DNA from: Thermogutta sp039793925
GTDB lineage: Bacteria; Planctomycetota; Planctomycetia; Pirellulales; Thermoguttaceae
DNA length: 64,000 bases
Reading direction: 5' to 3'
Assembly (NCBI RefSeq): GCF_039793925.1
Contig: NZ_JBAMME010000379.1
Location: 7,094 to 71,093, forward strand
Under the pieces are notes generated by a model. It was given only the letters and a program-made list of their open reading frames with translations, was not told the origin of the DNA and did no database searches. The translations under genes and the position numbers were made by a program. Of this stretch, positions 8,133-17,538 are shown piece by piece (the stretch's first letter is position 1; every line of letters starts with the position of its first letter).

Positions 8133-8729
8133 CTACCGCTCAAGGGTGACGTTCCAGTACGCCTCGCTGATGAAGCGATTCCAGCTCTCAATGCGAATCT
8201 CCCGAGCGGCATAAATTGGGCGCCACTTCGGCCGGGTCGGCTTGCGACGGAGCTTCATTCCCGCCTCTTCGGGGGTACGATTACCCTTCTTTCGGTTGCA
8301 GTCCACGCAGGCGAGAACACAGTTCTCCCAGGTGGACTCGCCACCCCTTGCGCGGGGAATCACGTGATCAATCGTGAGTTGGTCCGGCGGACATTGTTTG
8401 CCGCAGTACTGGCAGGTGTTATGGTCCCGCTTGAAGAGGTTCCGCCGACTGAATGGCACACCGGAATGGGGCACGCCCTCGTACTGTCGCAACGTGATCA
8501 CTTCTGGCACGCGGAGGCGAAAGGAGACCCCCTGGATGAAACTTTCACCCTCGGCGGGAGCCAATTGAGTCCAGTCGGACCAGGTGTAGGTGCTAAAATC
8601 CTCAGGATCGACGATGAGGGCCGTCCCCTGGTAAACCATGACCAGAGCACGGGCAACCGTCGCGACGTGGATCGGTTGCCAATGTCGATTGAGCACGAGA
8701 GTCGGCCGTTGGAGTACACCGGTAGCCAC
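8133..8729 (-). CDS. HNH endonuclease family protein
   Basis: A 198-residue protein. The second half holds a textbook HNH module: CQYCGKQ, LTIDHVIPRARGG (the DH pair), TWENCVLACVDCNRKKGNR with a second CxxC, so two zinc-knuckle pairs frame the active site. The N-terminal half (LQRPTLVLNRHWQPIHVATVARALVMVYQG) is a conserved leader found with this family in many bacteria. No toxin-immunity or phage gene lies nearby, so a housekeeping or repair role is more likely than defence, but the substrate is not known. It is divergent from yebC across a 540-base intergenic stretch. Confidence 0.85.
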   Translation of the reverse strand: MATGVLQRPTLVLNRHWQPIHVATVARALVMVYQGTALIVDPEDFSTYTWSDWTQLAPAEGESFIQGVSFRLRVPEVITLRQYEGVPHSGVPFSRRNLFKRDHNTCQYCGKQCPPDQLTIDHVIPRARGGESTWENCVLACVDCNRKKGNRTPEEAGMKLRRKPTRPKWRPIYAAREIRIESWNRFISEAYWNVTLER

Positions 8730-9269
8730 AGCGGCACCTTGATACTACAGGCGGTCGAAAGAGGCAGACGCATCGCGGCCCTGAGGAAACCACGTGGGCA
8801 CCCTCGAGAACGGATGTTGGTCCGGCCGTCGCCCTACCAGCCCCACACAGGCGGTCGCTTCTGCCTGACGCCGTGCCGAACTCCTCCGTCTGCACGGACC
8901 GTCCCTTGTAGCAAGTGTAACCGATCATCTGGAGAATCGCAACAACCCCGAAAAAATTACACGTTGTTTTATCATCGCGCCCGATGGAGCCAATGGCTGT
9001 GGCAGTCGTTCTACGAAGCAGTGGAGCGAGGCACTTGCATACGCTTTATTCTCCAAGGAGTTCACCCGTGGTACCCGTGAGAGAAGAAATGCAGCCCGCT
9101 ATGTCTCAGCGCGAACGCAAGAGGGATATCCCAGCGGAGAAGGTCTCGGTTCTTGTGGGCAGAAACGGCCGGGTGATATACTGAGGTAAGAGGGAGCGGG
9201 AAGTCCGGGGCGCGAGATCGGAGGCAAGCTCAATCTTTTACGGAGTTAAAGAAAAAGGAAGCATCTTCT
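8730..9269. other. Intergenic region between HNH nuclease and yebC
   Basis: About 540 bases between two divergent genes. Short open frames occur (for example 8984-9184 on the plus strand) but have no ribosome site or recognisable protein pattern. It presumably carries both promoters. No RNA gene, repeat or strong hairpin was recognised. Confidence 0.5.
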
Positions 9270-10022
9270 ATGGCCGGGCATTCGCACTGGGCAAGTATCA
9301 AACACAAAAAGGCCGCTGTGGACGCCAAGCGGGGAAAAATCTGGAGCAAGGTGTCCAAGGCGATCATTATCGCGGCCCGGATCGGGGGCGGAGATCCCAA
9401 AATGAATCCCCGTTTGCGGGCTGCCATTGAAGCCGCCAAAGCCGTTGGTATGCCCAAGGATAACATCCAACGGGCAATCAAGCGTGGCACGGGCGAAATC
9501 GAGGGAGCAGCTCTGGAAGAAGTGACCTACGAAGGGTATGGGCCCGGCGGTGTGGCGATCATGTGTGACGTCCTCACTGATAATCGCAATCGCACGGCCG
9601 CGGAAATCCGTAAGTGTTTTGAACTTCACAATGGAAAACTTGGCAGCAGCGGGTGCGTGGCCTGGATGTTTGAGACGAAGGGTCTGTTCCTGGTGCCTGC
9701 GGACCAGGTTTCTGAAGAGCGTTTGATGGAGGTGGCATTGGAGGCCGGGGCTGAGGACATCAAGCAGGTGGGGGACAAGTTCGAGGTGACGTGCGATCCC
9801 AGCAAGTTTTCCGATGTGAGCGAGGCACTGGACCAGGCGGGCATCCCCTGTGAATCCCGGGAAGTGACGCGTATTCCCAAAGATTACGTGGATTTGGACG
9901 CCGACACAGCGAGAAAAGTGTTGAAGCTCATGGAAGAGCTCGACGAACACGACGATGTCCAGAACGTGTCGGCAAACTTCAATATTCCCGATGAGGTGAT
10001 GGCAGAGCTTTCGCAATCCTGA
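9270..10022 (+). CDS. yebC: YebC/PmpR (TACO1) family protein
   Basis: A 250-residue protein of standard family length. It starts MAGHSHWASIKHKKAAVDAK, the signature opening, followed by KIWSKVSKAIIIAARIGGGD and GMPKDNIQRAIKRGTGE. The middle contains YEGYGPGGVAIM and NRTAAEIR, and the third domain GSSGCVAWMFETKG. Bacterial members are described as transcription regulators and more recently as ribosome-associated factors easing stalled translation. ATG 9270 is the only sensible start. The gene is followed 45 bases later by nikR on the same strand, so they may be cotranscribed, but a functional link is not obvious. Confidence 0.95.
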   Translation: MAGHSHWASIKHKKAAVDAKRGKIWSKVSKAIIIAARIGGGDPKMNPRLRAAIEAAKAVGMPKDNIQRAIKRGTGEIEGAALEEVTYEGYGPGGVAIMCDVLTDNRNRTAAEIRKCFELHNGKLGSSGCVAWMFETKGLFLVPADQVSEERLMEVALEAGAEDIKQVGDKFEVTCDPSKFSDVSEALDQAGIPCESREVTRIPKDYVDLDADTARKVLKLMEELDEHDDVQNVSANFNIPDEVMAELSQS

Positions 10023-10067
10023 CCGGGATAGGTTCTTTCCACCTGAGCGACAAAACGGGGGGATAGT

Positions 10068-10493
10068 GTGTCAAAGATTGTGCGCTTTTCCGTTTCGCTG
10101 GAACAAGATCTTTTGAAACGGTTTCAGCGATATTGTCGTGAAGAGCGTTTTGCCACCCGAAGTGAAGCAATCCGCCAACTCATCCACGACTCGCTGGCGC
10201 GACGGGCATGGATCGAAGATGCAGAGGACGTGGCGGGAACTTTGACGCTGGTCTATGATCACCATCGCAGTCAACTTCGCGACCAGCTCATGAAACTCCA
10301 GCACGATCATCATAACCTCATCATTTCGGTGGTCCATGCGCACCTGACACATGATCTGTGCTTGGAGGTCATCCTGCTGCGGGGACCAGCCCGACAACTT
10401 CGTGAAATTGCGGCACGGCTTCGCGGACTCAAGGGCGTCCACAAAGGGGAACTCGTGATTGGGACCGTTCCTCAGGACAACTCTCGAAAATAG
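10068..10493 (+). CDS. nikR: Nickel-responsive regulator NikR
   Basis: A 141-residue ribbon-helix-helix repressor. The N-terminal DNA-binding part is IVRFSVSLEQDLLKRFQRYC with the following helix RSEAIRQLIHDSL. The ACT-like C-terminal domain carries the nickel site: HHNLIISVVHAHLTHDLCLE contains the His, His-x-His and Cys positions that form the square-planar site in NikR proteins. The start is GTG 10068, six bases after GGGGG. With nickel bound, NikR represses nickel uptake genes; hypA and hypB at 47-49 kb give a cellular reason for nickel control. No nickel transporter is visible in the window. Confidence 0.92.
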   Translation: MSKIVRFSVSLEQDLLKRFQRYCREERFATRSEAIRQLIHDSLARRAWIEDAEDVAGTLTLVYDHHRSQLRDQLMKLQHDHHNLIISVVHAHLTHDLCLEVILLRGPARQLREIAARLRGLKGVHKGELVIGTVPQDNSRK

Positions 10494-10531
10494 CGTCAGG
10501 TCACGTCGGCCGAAAGGTTATTTTCTTCCTG

Positions 10532-11260
10532 CTACCAGTCCGTCCAAACCGTTTTCGTGCAAATGATTTCTCTTTTCCAGGCGGGCTCATGGATCGCCCA
10601 AACGCGTACCTCCTGGCCGTCGCCTTCTTTGCGCTGATGGAGTCCCGATTGATGGGCGATAAGCCAGACACACTTTTCCATCTCGGTAAGCTCGGGAACT
10701 CTCTCAAGTGCGTTGCTTTTGCGAAAAGTAATTTTTCCCTTATCAATGATGGTAACCACCAATGGATCATGGTTGTCCAGCATTCGTCGGGCAAGAACCT
10801 CGTAGCTGGCGGTGCTGAAGCGACGCTTGAGAGCCACCAGGTCGCCATCCAGTCGCCGAAGTTCGGAGAAGAATGGGCGATGGGGAACTAGAAGCCGTCT
10901 GGCCAGTTGATTGGCGAGCCATTCCCGGTGAGGTGGCTCCACGTCCTCCACCGGTATTCCCCAGGTTCGAATCGCTTCCGCAGCCAAGAATTCCCCTAAC
11001 TCATGGGCGACGGCCCAGTGGAGGCGTTCGGTACGCTCCTCGGGTCGCACGATAATTAGCGGCTGTTTCCCGGCACCATGGCGGAGTGTGACGCAACTTG
11101 CCCGCTGGGGATGTGCAGAGTCGAACACAACTTCGAACTTGAACAGAGCTGCGAGTTGGAGGGTATCTACCGGCGGAAAGGCGAGACCTACGGTTTCGAG
11201 CTGCTGCTGGCAGAATTCGTCGAGGAATTGGGCGGCATGCGGCGTGAATTCGCGGAGCAT
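10532..11260 (-). CDS. ImmA/IrrE-like metallopeptidase-family protein
   Basis: About 242 residues from ATG 11260, preceded by AAGGGAGATCAC. The family zinc motif appears as AHELGEFLAAEAI at residues 85-97, so the usual HExxH is HELGE: the second histidine is replaced by glutamate. The preceding strand PLIIVRPEERTERLHWAVAH is typical. A later segment (ANQLARRLLVPHRPFFSELR) matches the helical part that positions the third ligand. No helix-turn-helix partner is fused or adjacent, unlike many ImmA/IrrE proteins. The C-terminal 80 residues resemble a small beta domain. Possible role: regulated cleavage of a repressor, perhaps the one binding the palindrome upstream; this is inference. Confidence 0.75.
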   Translation of the reverse strand: MLREFTPHAAQFLDEFCQQQLETVGLAFPPVDTLQLAALFKFEVVFDSAHPQRASCVTLRHGAGKQPLIIVRPEERTERLHWAVAHELGEFLAAEAIRTWGIPVEDVEPPHREWLANQLARRLLVPHRPFFSELRRLDGDLVALKRRFSTASYEVLARRMLDNHDPLVVTIIDKGKITFRKSNALERVPELTEMEKCVWLIAHQSGLHQRKEGDGQEVRVWAIHEPAWKREIICTKTVWTDW

Positions 11261-11308
11261 GTGATCTCCCTTCATTCGGGATAGAGGACTCGATGACCCA
11301 CAGCATAG

Positions 11309-11352
11309 ATGTACATATGTACACTATTAGCTGATTGAGTGGGCTTTGTCAA
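11309..11352 (-). promoter_or_regulatory. Promoter with embedded palindrome upstream of the ImmA/IrrE-like gene
   Basis: On the minus strand a perfect TTGACA (11352-11347) is followed after 17 bases by TAATAG, a weak -10. Directly downstream is TGTACATATGTACA (11310-11323), a 14-base perfect palindrome placed where it would cover the transcription start. The arrangement suggests repression by a dimeric regulator. The sigma consensus used is the general bacterial one. Confidence 0.5.
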
Positions 11353-11386
11353 CAAAGAGAGAAAGCCAACAGGCGGGGCCTGAAAC

Positions 11387-14281
11387 TTACGGCCCGAGAT
11401 CCCGCAGTTCTGCCCGGGTAATTTGATACATGGCGCCACGTGTGGCGAAAAAGAGACGAGATGCGGTGATCGTACCCCACCCCTGCGGCATGCTGAGAGA
11501 GGAGAGGTCTCCAGTGTAACGGACGATCGGCACCCCGTTGGCCGTGACCGTGACATCCGTCTTTCGCACGCTGTAGACCAGGGTATTTAATCTCTGGTCT
11601 CGAATGGCCTGGACTTGCTGAAAAGTGGGGTTAGCTGGATCGGGCCCCCGTCCATTGCAATTGGCGAGGAAACAGTAAACTCCTTGATTGGGCACTGTCC
11701 AGTCCACCACGGCAAGAAATTGATGTTGTCCCTGCGTCAACCCCACCGCAAAGGCGCCTCGGCCGATATCCAGCAGGGGATTGGATCGCTGGCCCTGATT
11801 CGCGCCCCGTGGCGGAGGTGGGAGCGGAAGCGGCTGGAGATCCACCACCAGGTCATATTCCTGGGGTGGAATGACATGAAAAATGATCTGGGTGACCGGC
11901 TCTGGGGCAGAAATGATTGCCTTCGGCCCTATCTGCCAAGTTCCCTGAAGACTGACCCGACGTGCCACCGCCAACCCCAAAAGGTTGATCAGTCGGCCGG
12001 ACTCTACCAAGCGACTCCGAACACGCTGGGCTGTGTCCCCTGTCAATTTGGCCTCACACTGAAGATACCAGTACCCGGCATGACGTCTCACTACCGCTTT
12101 TTCTTTCTCTGGCAGGGTCTCCGCGATCGCCCACCAATCGTCGCCGAGTTGGGCCTGCGCCGTCGGTTGAACCGGATTTTGCAGATCAGCCTGCGCCACC
12201 GTCCGGATGAGAGCGGTTTCCGCTTTCACTAGATACGGGAGTCCCTTCTGCCATGCCTGTTTAATGAAACAGTAGAATCGGCCAACGGCTTCATTGGCCG
12301 CGGGATCGTCGGGCGTGGTTTGCAGGGTGGCTAGATGCTCACGAATGGACGCAAAGGCTGCCGCAATTTCACGAACTTCATCTCGTCGCCGCAGGAACTG
12401 ATCTTTGCGAACGTTGTCCCGGAGTTGACCGGCCAGTGTTCCGGCCATCTCAAGCAGGCCGTCCGCCTCCTGGTACCGATCTTCTCCCACGGCGGACTCC
12501 GCCAGTGTCTCCAACTGGGAAAGCAATTTCTCTCGCTGTTCGGTGGATCGCGCATTCCGCACGAGGCTCTGAGCGGCCTCCAAATGGAGGGACCAAGGAT
12601 CTAGTTCGAAGTTGAGTCCCAACGCCTCCCCTGCCTGGATGGCCAAATCAAAATCCCCACCACTCAGAGCCAATTCGCGGGCTTCCTGATAAAAGGCAAA
12701 TCGGCGAACCTGGTCGGTTTCCTGATTGCCCTGTTTGAGGAGCATGCGCGCGAGCAAAACCTTAGCTGCCGGCGCTGTGGCCTCCTGATAGTCTTTTCGA
12801 AATTCCTGGCGTATCTGATCCCGCGCCGACTTTACATCCTGGGGCGATGGGATGGGTGTTCGCTGAGCAGAGGGCCGGCCTCCGGAGATGGCCAATGGCG
12901 CTTCTGCAGGTCCTGGCGACTCTTCGGGCGGAGTGAAGGCCAGCTCCGTCGAGGAGAGGGAAGCCAATTCACTATTGAGCGCATGTCGGGCCAACGTCGG
13001 AAGCTGACTCACCTGAGCCAGGATGGCTTCCGTATAACCGACTTGGACAGAGGCATGAGCCGCTTCCTCGACCGGGGCAACTCCCACACCTGCCGGTTGT
13101 ACTGCCAAAGAACTCACCGCCAGCTTGAAAGATTTTGCCCAAGGTCGCCCCGTGAGACGGCATTCCACAGGATGATCCCCTGGAATCAAGACTAGCGATG
13201 TGTTCCAGACCGCCTCCTGAAGCTCCTTGGGAATAGAAAGCTCGCGGCCATCGAGGGTCACTGTCACACCTTCCCAGGGTGCGCCCTCCCAGGTGAGCTG
13301 GAGATGCACCGGCACACCCGAGGTAACTCCACTTTTCACGCGAATCACGCCGAGCAGGCGAACTGTCTGTTCTCCCGGTTGCAGCCCGTACTGGGTCACC
13401 AGGCGATCCAAGTCAGCTCCGGTCACAGCATCGCCCGGCATATAGCGAACAATCACCCCAAGGTCTTCCCCACCGACGGTGATACGCCCGAGCAACCCCG
13501 GTTGCAACGGCACATCAGCCGGGGATGAGTGCGTGGAGGAGGCCACGACGGACGGCGCCGGGGACGAAGGAGGTGAGGGTTTTTGGACAATTCCTTGGGC
13601 GGCCGGGTTGATGGAAGGTCCCTGGGCTGTACTTGCCGAACTGTCGCCGGCAACTGGCGGGAGCGTTGCTCGGGTGCCAATGCCATCTGAAGTCGTTTTC
13701 GAGATGGCCGGGCCAGTTCCTGAAGTTGGTGAGGTCGATGGGTGCGACGATTCCTCCGCCAAGGAAGGCGCGGCGGCCTCTGCCAGCTCAGACGACCGGG
13801 GTGGAGCGGGCGGCACAAACCGACTCACAAGTGCCGAGCTCAACAGTAAACCCAACGCGAGGAAGACCGTTACCGCCGGATGATCCCACAAGAACATGAT
13901 CGGCGCCAGCAGACGTCTCCACACCGGCTTTCGCTGACGAGGCCGGATGTCTGACGCGACGCGATCCGCAGGCCATCCAGGATCCAACGCACCCTCAGTC
14001 AATGTCTCTCCCCACAGTTGGGCGTCATATGCACTCTTTTTTGCGGGATCCAGCAGGACAATACGCGCTTTATTGATTTCGGAGATTAACCTCCGGGCAA
14101 GATCGCCATGTGGCGTATTGAGCATCTGCCGCAGAAATTGGATCTGTCGGTCTGCAGCGCGCTCAATGACCTCCGGGTCGTTCTCAAAACGTCCGATGCC
14201 CAACAATCGATAGTGATCGGGCGGCTGCTCCTCGGGTGGGATTCCCAGCCAGAGATAATAGGGATCAAAACCCGCACCCAT
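11387..14281 (-). CDS. Large planctomycete J-like membrane protein
   Basis: A protein of about 964 residues. The start is ATG 14281 with AGGAGAGG just upstream; a GTG at 14311 lacks a site. Residues 3-80 form a J-like helical unit (FDPYYLWLGIPPEEQPPDHY, later ISEINKARIVLLDPAKKSAY) of the type seen at the start of many planctomycete signalling and stress proteins, but without a visible HPD motif. One membrane span (VTVFLALGLLLSSALVSRFV) follows near residue 145, then a long Ser/Pro/Thr-rich linker to about residue 260, a region of strands, and a helical-repeat region (residues 490-700). The C-terminal part is beta-rich and resembles a lectin-like sandwich. Function unknown; probably anchored with its bulk outside the cytosol. 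Confidence 0.7.
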   Translation of the reverse strand: MGAGFDPYYLWLGIPPEEQPPDHYRLLGIGRFENDPEVIERAADRQIQFLRQMLNTPHGDLARRLISEINKARIVLLDPAKKSAYDAQLWGETLTEGALDPGWPADRVASDIRPRQRKPVWRRLLAPIMFLWDHPAVTVFLALGLLLSSALVSRFVPPAPPRSSELAEAAAPSLAEESSHPSTSPTSGTGPAISKTTSDGIGTRATLPPVAGDSSASTAQGPSINPAAQGIVQKPSPPSSPAPSVVASSTHSSPADVPLQPGLLGRITVGGEDLGVIVRYMPGDAVTGADLDRLVTQYGLQPGEQTVRLLGVIRVKSGVTSGVPVHLQLTWEGAPWEGVTVTLDGRELSIPKELQEAVWNTSLVLIPGDHPVECRLTGRPWAKSFKLAVSSLAVQPAGVGVAPVEEAAHASVQVGYTEAILAQVSQLPTLARHALNSELASLSSTELAFTPPEESPGPAEAPLAISGGRPSAQRTPIPSPQDVKSARDQIRQEFRKDYQEATAPAAKVLLARMLLKQGNQETDQVRRFAFYQEARELALSGGDFDLAIQAGEALGLNFELDPWSLHLEAAQSLVRNARSTEQREKLLSQLETLAESAVGEDRYQEADGLLEMAGTLAGQLRDNVRKDQFLRRRDEVREIAAAFASIREHLATLQTTPDDPAANEAVGRFYCFIKQAWQKGLPYLVKAETALIRTVAQADLQNPVQPTAQAQLGDDWWAIAETLPEKEKAVVRRHAGYWYLQCEAKLTGDTAQRVRSRLVESGRLINLLGLAVARRVSLQGTWQIGPKAIISAPEPVTQIIFHVIPPQEYDLVVDLQPLPLPPPPRGANQGQRSNPLLDIGRGAFAVGLTQGQHQFLAVVDWTVPNQGVYCFLANCNGRGPDPANPTFQQVQAIRDQRLNTLVYSVRKTDVTVTANGVPIVRYTGDLSSLSMPQGWGTITASRLFFATRGAMYQITRAELRDLGP

Positions 14282-14378
14282 CGCACCTCTCCTGTTCCGG
14301 TTTTGATCCACCCCGTTCCAAGCTGCCTCGAGGGAGACGAAGCCCCTTATTTATCGTAATCGCTTTTTTGGACGCTTC

Positions 14379-15872
14379 CTATCCCGCGACGGGTTCCCTG
14401 CGCAGCGCTGTACTTTTCCACGGGAGAGATGCGATTTGCTCAATCGTTATGATCACGAAAACCGGAAAGATATGGAACATCAGGCGTGCAAACGCTGTGT
14501 GCAGATGAAATTGGAGAGGATAGGGCGTAACAAGGAAGATTCCCAGATACGCTGCCAACACCAGAAGGAAATAGACCCGGCAAAATACCGTGGCGGCGGC
14601 GATCGGCCGTAGCCGTGGCAGAAATAAACTGAAAGTGCCCAGCAACCAAAGAAGGCCCCACCGATTGTTGACGAATTCGTTTCCCGCGAAGGCGCCCACC
14701 GTCAACGGACGATCCGCCACTCGACACAGCCAATCGACGTGGAAAGCGGCAAGATAGGGGCGGGAGTATGGTGGGGCGGGCATGTGCCCGTGCACCGCGT
14801 GGAGAAAAAAGAACACTGGCACAACAAAAAGGCTGACGAGCAGCAAACAGCGCACTCCCGACAGGATGCCGCGGCGAGCCGACTCCGATGTGAGAGGCTC
14901 TTTCGCTTTCCAGATTTTCCAAACTGTGGCCGCTCCAAGTGCCCCCACTACCGCCCCGGCCGCGATCGCACCCTCTTGTTTCGTCAAGCATGCCCCGATG
15001 AGAAATAATACTCCCTGAATGAATGGGCCCCATCGGAACTGCGTCATTTCCGGAAGTTGAGAAAGTTGTAGCACAGCACCGAGAACAAAACTCGCAAACA
15101 CGACATCAACCGATCCAGAAAGTCCAGCTCCTTCCGTCCATCGCCATAACATAGGCGTTATTGCAAAGACCAGCCCCATCCACGGACCGCGACCTGGCCA
15201 GTGGCGTTCTGTGGTGGCTACCACCTGGAGTACTAAGGCGACGATGAAACCCCATAGAAGGACAGGCATGGCCAGGTCATTCCAAAGCTCTTGGCCTGTC
15301 AGCACCGCCCACTGATTTCGCCAGAAAAACGCCTGGGCTTCCAATAGCGGAACAAGAAGCGGGTAGTTGTTCCAGTAATGCACCCGATAGGGGTCCATAA
15401 AGTCTGGACCATAAATGCTGAGGCCGTCGGCGAGGACCTTGGCCTTCAATCCGTAAATGGCCTGCGCATCATAGCCCCAGAAGGGAATAATGGAAGCCAG
15501 CAGCCCAACCATGAACGCCCAACCCACCAGCCCGGACCAGTTTCGCACACCGCCGGCATGGTGGCGAAGTTCTCGGACAAGCGAACGCACCCCCAAACAC
15601 GCCACCACGAACTGGATAAAGAGAACGGCAGAAAACGCGATCACAGTCAGCCGTCCTGCGATCGCCAGAATCACATAAAGCGGCAGGACACACGCGAGCA
15701 CGCCTGTGAGAAAGGCCGTTGCAAGATCGCCAGCGAGGTTCCCTCTCTCATTTCCGGAAAGAGACTGTCGCGACCGAAACCCTACCAATAGCGAGTTGCT
15801 GGCCCAGCCCGAAAGCCACACCACAGCCAGCCAGAGCCAGGTCAAGACGATCATCCCACACTGGCCGATCAT
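14379..15872 (-). CDS. Polytopic membrane protein, glycosyltransferase-39-like
   Basis: About 497 residues with 10 or more hydrophobic segments. The start is ATG 15872, nine bases after GGAGGG and overlapping the stop of the upstream gene (ATGA). A loop after the third or fourth span reads IIPFWGYDAQAIYGLKAKVL and PYRVHYWNNYPLLVPLLEAQ. That arrangement (acidic residue in the first large loop, then 'YPLLVP') resembles lipid-linked-sugar glycosyltransferases of the GT-C fold. It is the last gene of a minus-strand group with a second membrane protein and the GT2-methyltransferase, so a role in building or moving a surface glycan is plausible. The acceptor is unknown. Confidence 0.65.
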   Translation of the reverse strand: MIGQCGMIVLTWLWLAVVWLSGWASNSLLVGFRSRQSLSGNERGNLAGDLATAFLTGVLACVLPLYVILAIAGRLTVIAFSAVLFIQFVVACLGVRSLVRELRHHAGGVRNWSGLVGWAFMVGLLASIIPFWGYDAQAIYGLKAKVLADGLSIYGPDFMDPYRVHYWNNYPLLVPLLEAQAFFWRNQWAVLTGQELWNDLAMPVLLWGFIVALVLQVVATTERHWPGRGPWMGLVFAITPMLWRWTEGAGLSGSVDVVFASFVLGAVLQLSQLPEMTQFRWGPFIQGVLFLIGACLTKQEGAIAAGAVVGALGAATVWKIWKAKEPLTSESARRGILSGVRCLLLVSLFVVPVFFFLHAVHGHMPAPPYSRPYLAAFHVDWLCRVADRPLTVGAFAGNEFVNNRWGLLWLLGTFSLFLPRLRPIAAATVFCRVYFLLVLAAYLGIFLVTPYPLQFHLHTAFARLMFHIFPVFVIITIEQIASLPWKSTALRREPVAG

Positions 15873-16795
15873 CGCTGGGTTCCCTCCTGGAGGACGTGAC
15901 CGCGAGCTAACCCAGTTTCCGGAGTGAGGCGAACAACCTGGCACAGCTCGGGGTGATTCTCGTCATAGCGAATGATGTATTCGATATGACGATCCGCGAG
16001 AAACTGACCGAGCGGGGGAATCTCGGCTGGCGGGTGCCGTGCAGCCCAGTACTCATCCGTCCAGGCATCAGCCCGGGATGCTCCCTTCGTTTTAATCTCC
16101 AGCCAGCGGTGGTCACCCCACGCCCGGGCCAGTCGTTGCACATCCTCCGGGAGTAAGAACAGACGACGAGGATAAAGCCGATAGGCCACAATCATCGCTT
16201 CCCAGTGACCTCGGTACGCAATCTGGGCGCGTGGCGGAATCACCCGACGGTATCGCAGAATGTGGTATTCCAGATTCGCTACCGGTTGTCCAGCGAAAAG
16301 TCTGGAAGGAGTCGAGGCAAATTCCTCTATTTCCTGGTACTGCCGGAATAAATCCTCAGGGCAATTCAGGAGATATCCTACCGAGATTAGCCCGTGCCCT
16401 ATTCCGACGATGATCAAGACACGTCCCCACCAAGGCTGTATTTTCCAGAAATCAAGGGCACGATGGATCACCGTTTGCCACCGTCGGACCCAGTTCCACG
16501 CCGGTCGCTGCCACGCCGCCAGCACGCCCGCCAGACCGAAAACAGTAACCATGAGCGGCCAGCCCACGTGTTTTACTAGCAACGGTTTGCCGCTGGGGTA
16601 AACCCCGAGGATGACGCAACTCGCCTGGGCGGAGAGTCCCATCCCCAGGAGTGCAAGAAGGCCGCAAACAAACGTAAATAACCAGGATTTCCCCGGAAGC
16701 GCGGCCAGGCGACCGCGTCTTTCATTCCCTCTTCCGGCCGAACGAGACACACAACCATCCACGCCTGAAGGATCAAGCAAGATGTTTTCCCTCAT
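15869..16795 (-). CDS. Membrane protein of unknown function, GT group
   Basis: About 308 residues from ATG 16795, two bases after the stop of the methyltransferase gene. A frame open to 16918 would overlap that gene by 120 bases. There are three to four hydrophobic segments near residues 33-55, 70-95 and 125-150. A soluble C-terminal half follows, with QIAYRGHWEAMIVAYRLYPR and RLFLLPEDVQRLARAWG. The soluble half resembles the C-terminal region of polytopic mannosyltransferase-like proteins, but no catalytic motif can be named. It is translationally coupled to the downstream polytopic protein, so the two may form one enzyme. Confidence 0.6.
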   Translation of the reverse strand: MRENILLDPSGVDGCVSRSAGRGNERRGRLAALPGKSWLFTFVCGLLALLGMGLSAQASCVILGVYPSGKPLLVKHVGWPLMVTVFGLAGVLAAWQRPAWNWVRRWQTVIHRALDFWKIQPWWGRVLIIVGIGHGLISVGYLLNCPEDLFRQYQEIEEFASTPSRLFAGQPVANLEYHILRYRRVIPPRAQIAYRGHWEAMIVAYRLYPRRLFLLPEDVQRLARAWGDHRWLEIKTKGASRADAWTDEYWAARHPPAEIPPLGQFLADRHIEYIIRYDENHPELCQVVRLTPETGLARGHVLQEGTQR

Positions 16796-16797
16796 TC

Positions 16798-17528
16798 TCA
16801 GGCAGCCGCTCGCAAAGTCTGTTTTTGAGGTTTGCGTCCCACCACAATCAGAGATCGACCTGGCCAGGGAAGCAGATGGTCCAGCAACTTTATGAGTGGG
16901 GTAATTCTTCCAAACCATCGCATGGTCAGCGAATTGAGCCGGCGGGGCAGTATTTTAGAAGTCAGATACCAGGCTGTTGCGCCAAGGCGACTAAATTGTC
17001 GGGCGAATACGACTTGAAAGCCGGCAGATTCCATCTTTGTGATCAGCCCCGGCGCGGTGTAGCGTCGGTAATGTCTTGCCGCTCGATCTAATTGTCCAAG
17101 CAGAGAGGATTCTCCGGGAACGATGAGAATACAGTGTCCACCCTCTTCGAGTATCTGATAAAACCGCTTCAAGATATCCTCATCGTTGGGAAGGTGCTCC
17201 AGGACATTGCTGCAAAACACCGTGTCGAGCTTCTCCTCTCGCCACTGCTCATAACTTTCAGCCTTCGTCAGATCGGCCTGAACCACACGGATGTTTTCTC
17301 GGCCTTCAAACCGATAACGCAACATGCGGCAGTAGGACGGATTGCAATCCGCGAGCACCAAACGTTCTGCACGCAGAAAGAATCGGGAAAGATTGCCGAT
17401 CCCTGCTCCCGCTTCAAGAATTCTCTGCCCAAGATACGGTCGTGCCTGTTCCACAATCCATCTCGGATAGGCGGCGGCACACTGGCAGGAGCGCAACGCG
17501 GCAAATTCTTCGTTGTAGGTGAACTGCC
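16798..17528 (-). CDS. Class I SAM-dependent methyltransferase domain, cut by a gap (C-terminal part of a fusion)
   Basis: The frame leaves the assembly gap as QFTYNEEFAALRSCQCAAAY and runs to the stop at 16798. Motif I is ILEAGAGIGNLSRFFL, the acidic end of strand 2 is LVLADCNP, and motif IV is DTVFCSNVLEHLPND. A C-terminal membrane-associating stretch (AWYLTSKILPRRLNSLTMRW) precedes the end. The start in the current assembly is absent because the gap lies upstream. The lead-in (YNEEFAALRS) is the linker normally found after a GT2 domain in bifunctional glycosyltransferase/methyltransferases, so this is the second half of one protein with the GT2 gene on the other side of the gap. Confidence 0.85.
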
Positions 17529-17538
17529 NNNNNNNNNN
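17529..17538. other. Assembly gap (10 N)
   Basis: Ten N separate the GT2 and methyltransferase parts of what is probably one gene. If the two halves are one frame, the true gap must be a multiple of three, so ten is a placeholder length. The contig ends show no overlap with each other, unlike the gap at 24552. Confidence 0.95.

Noticed and set aside
8984..9184. Small plus-strand frame before yebC
   Set aside because: No ribosome site or conserved pattern; it ends in the yebC leader region.
10964..10973. GGTTCGAATC, which looks like a tRNA T-arm
   Set aside because: It lies inside the ImmA/IrrE-like coding frame and no acceptor, D or anticodon stem can be built around it.
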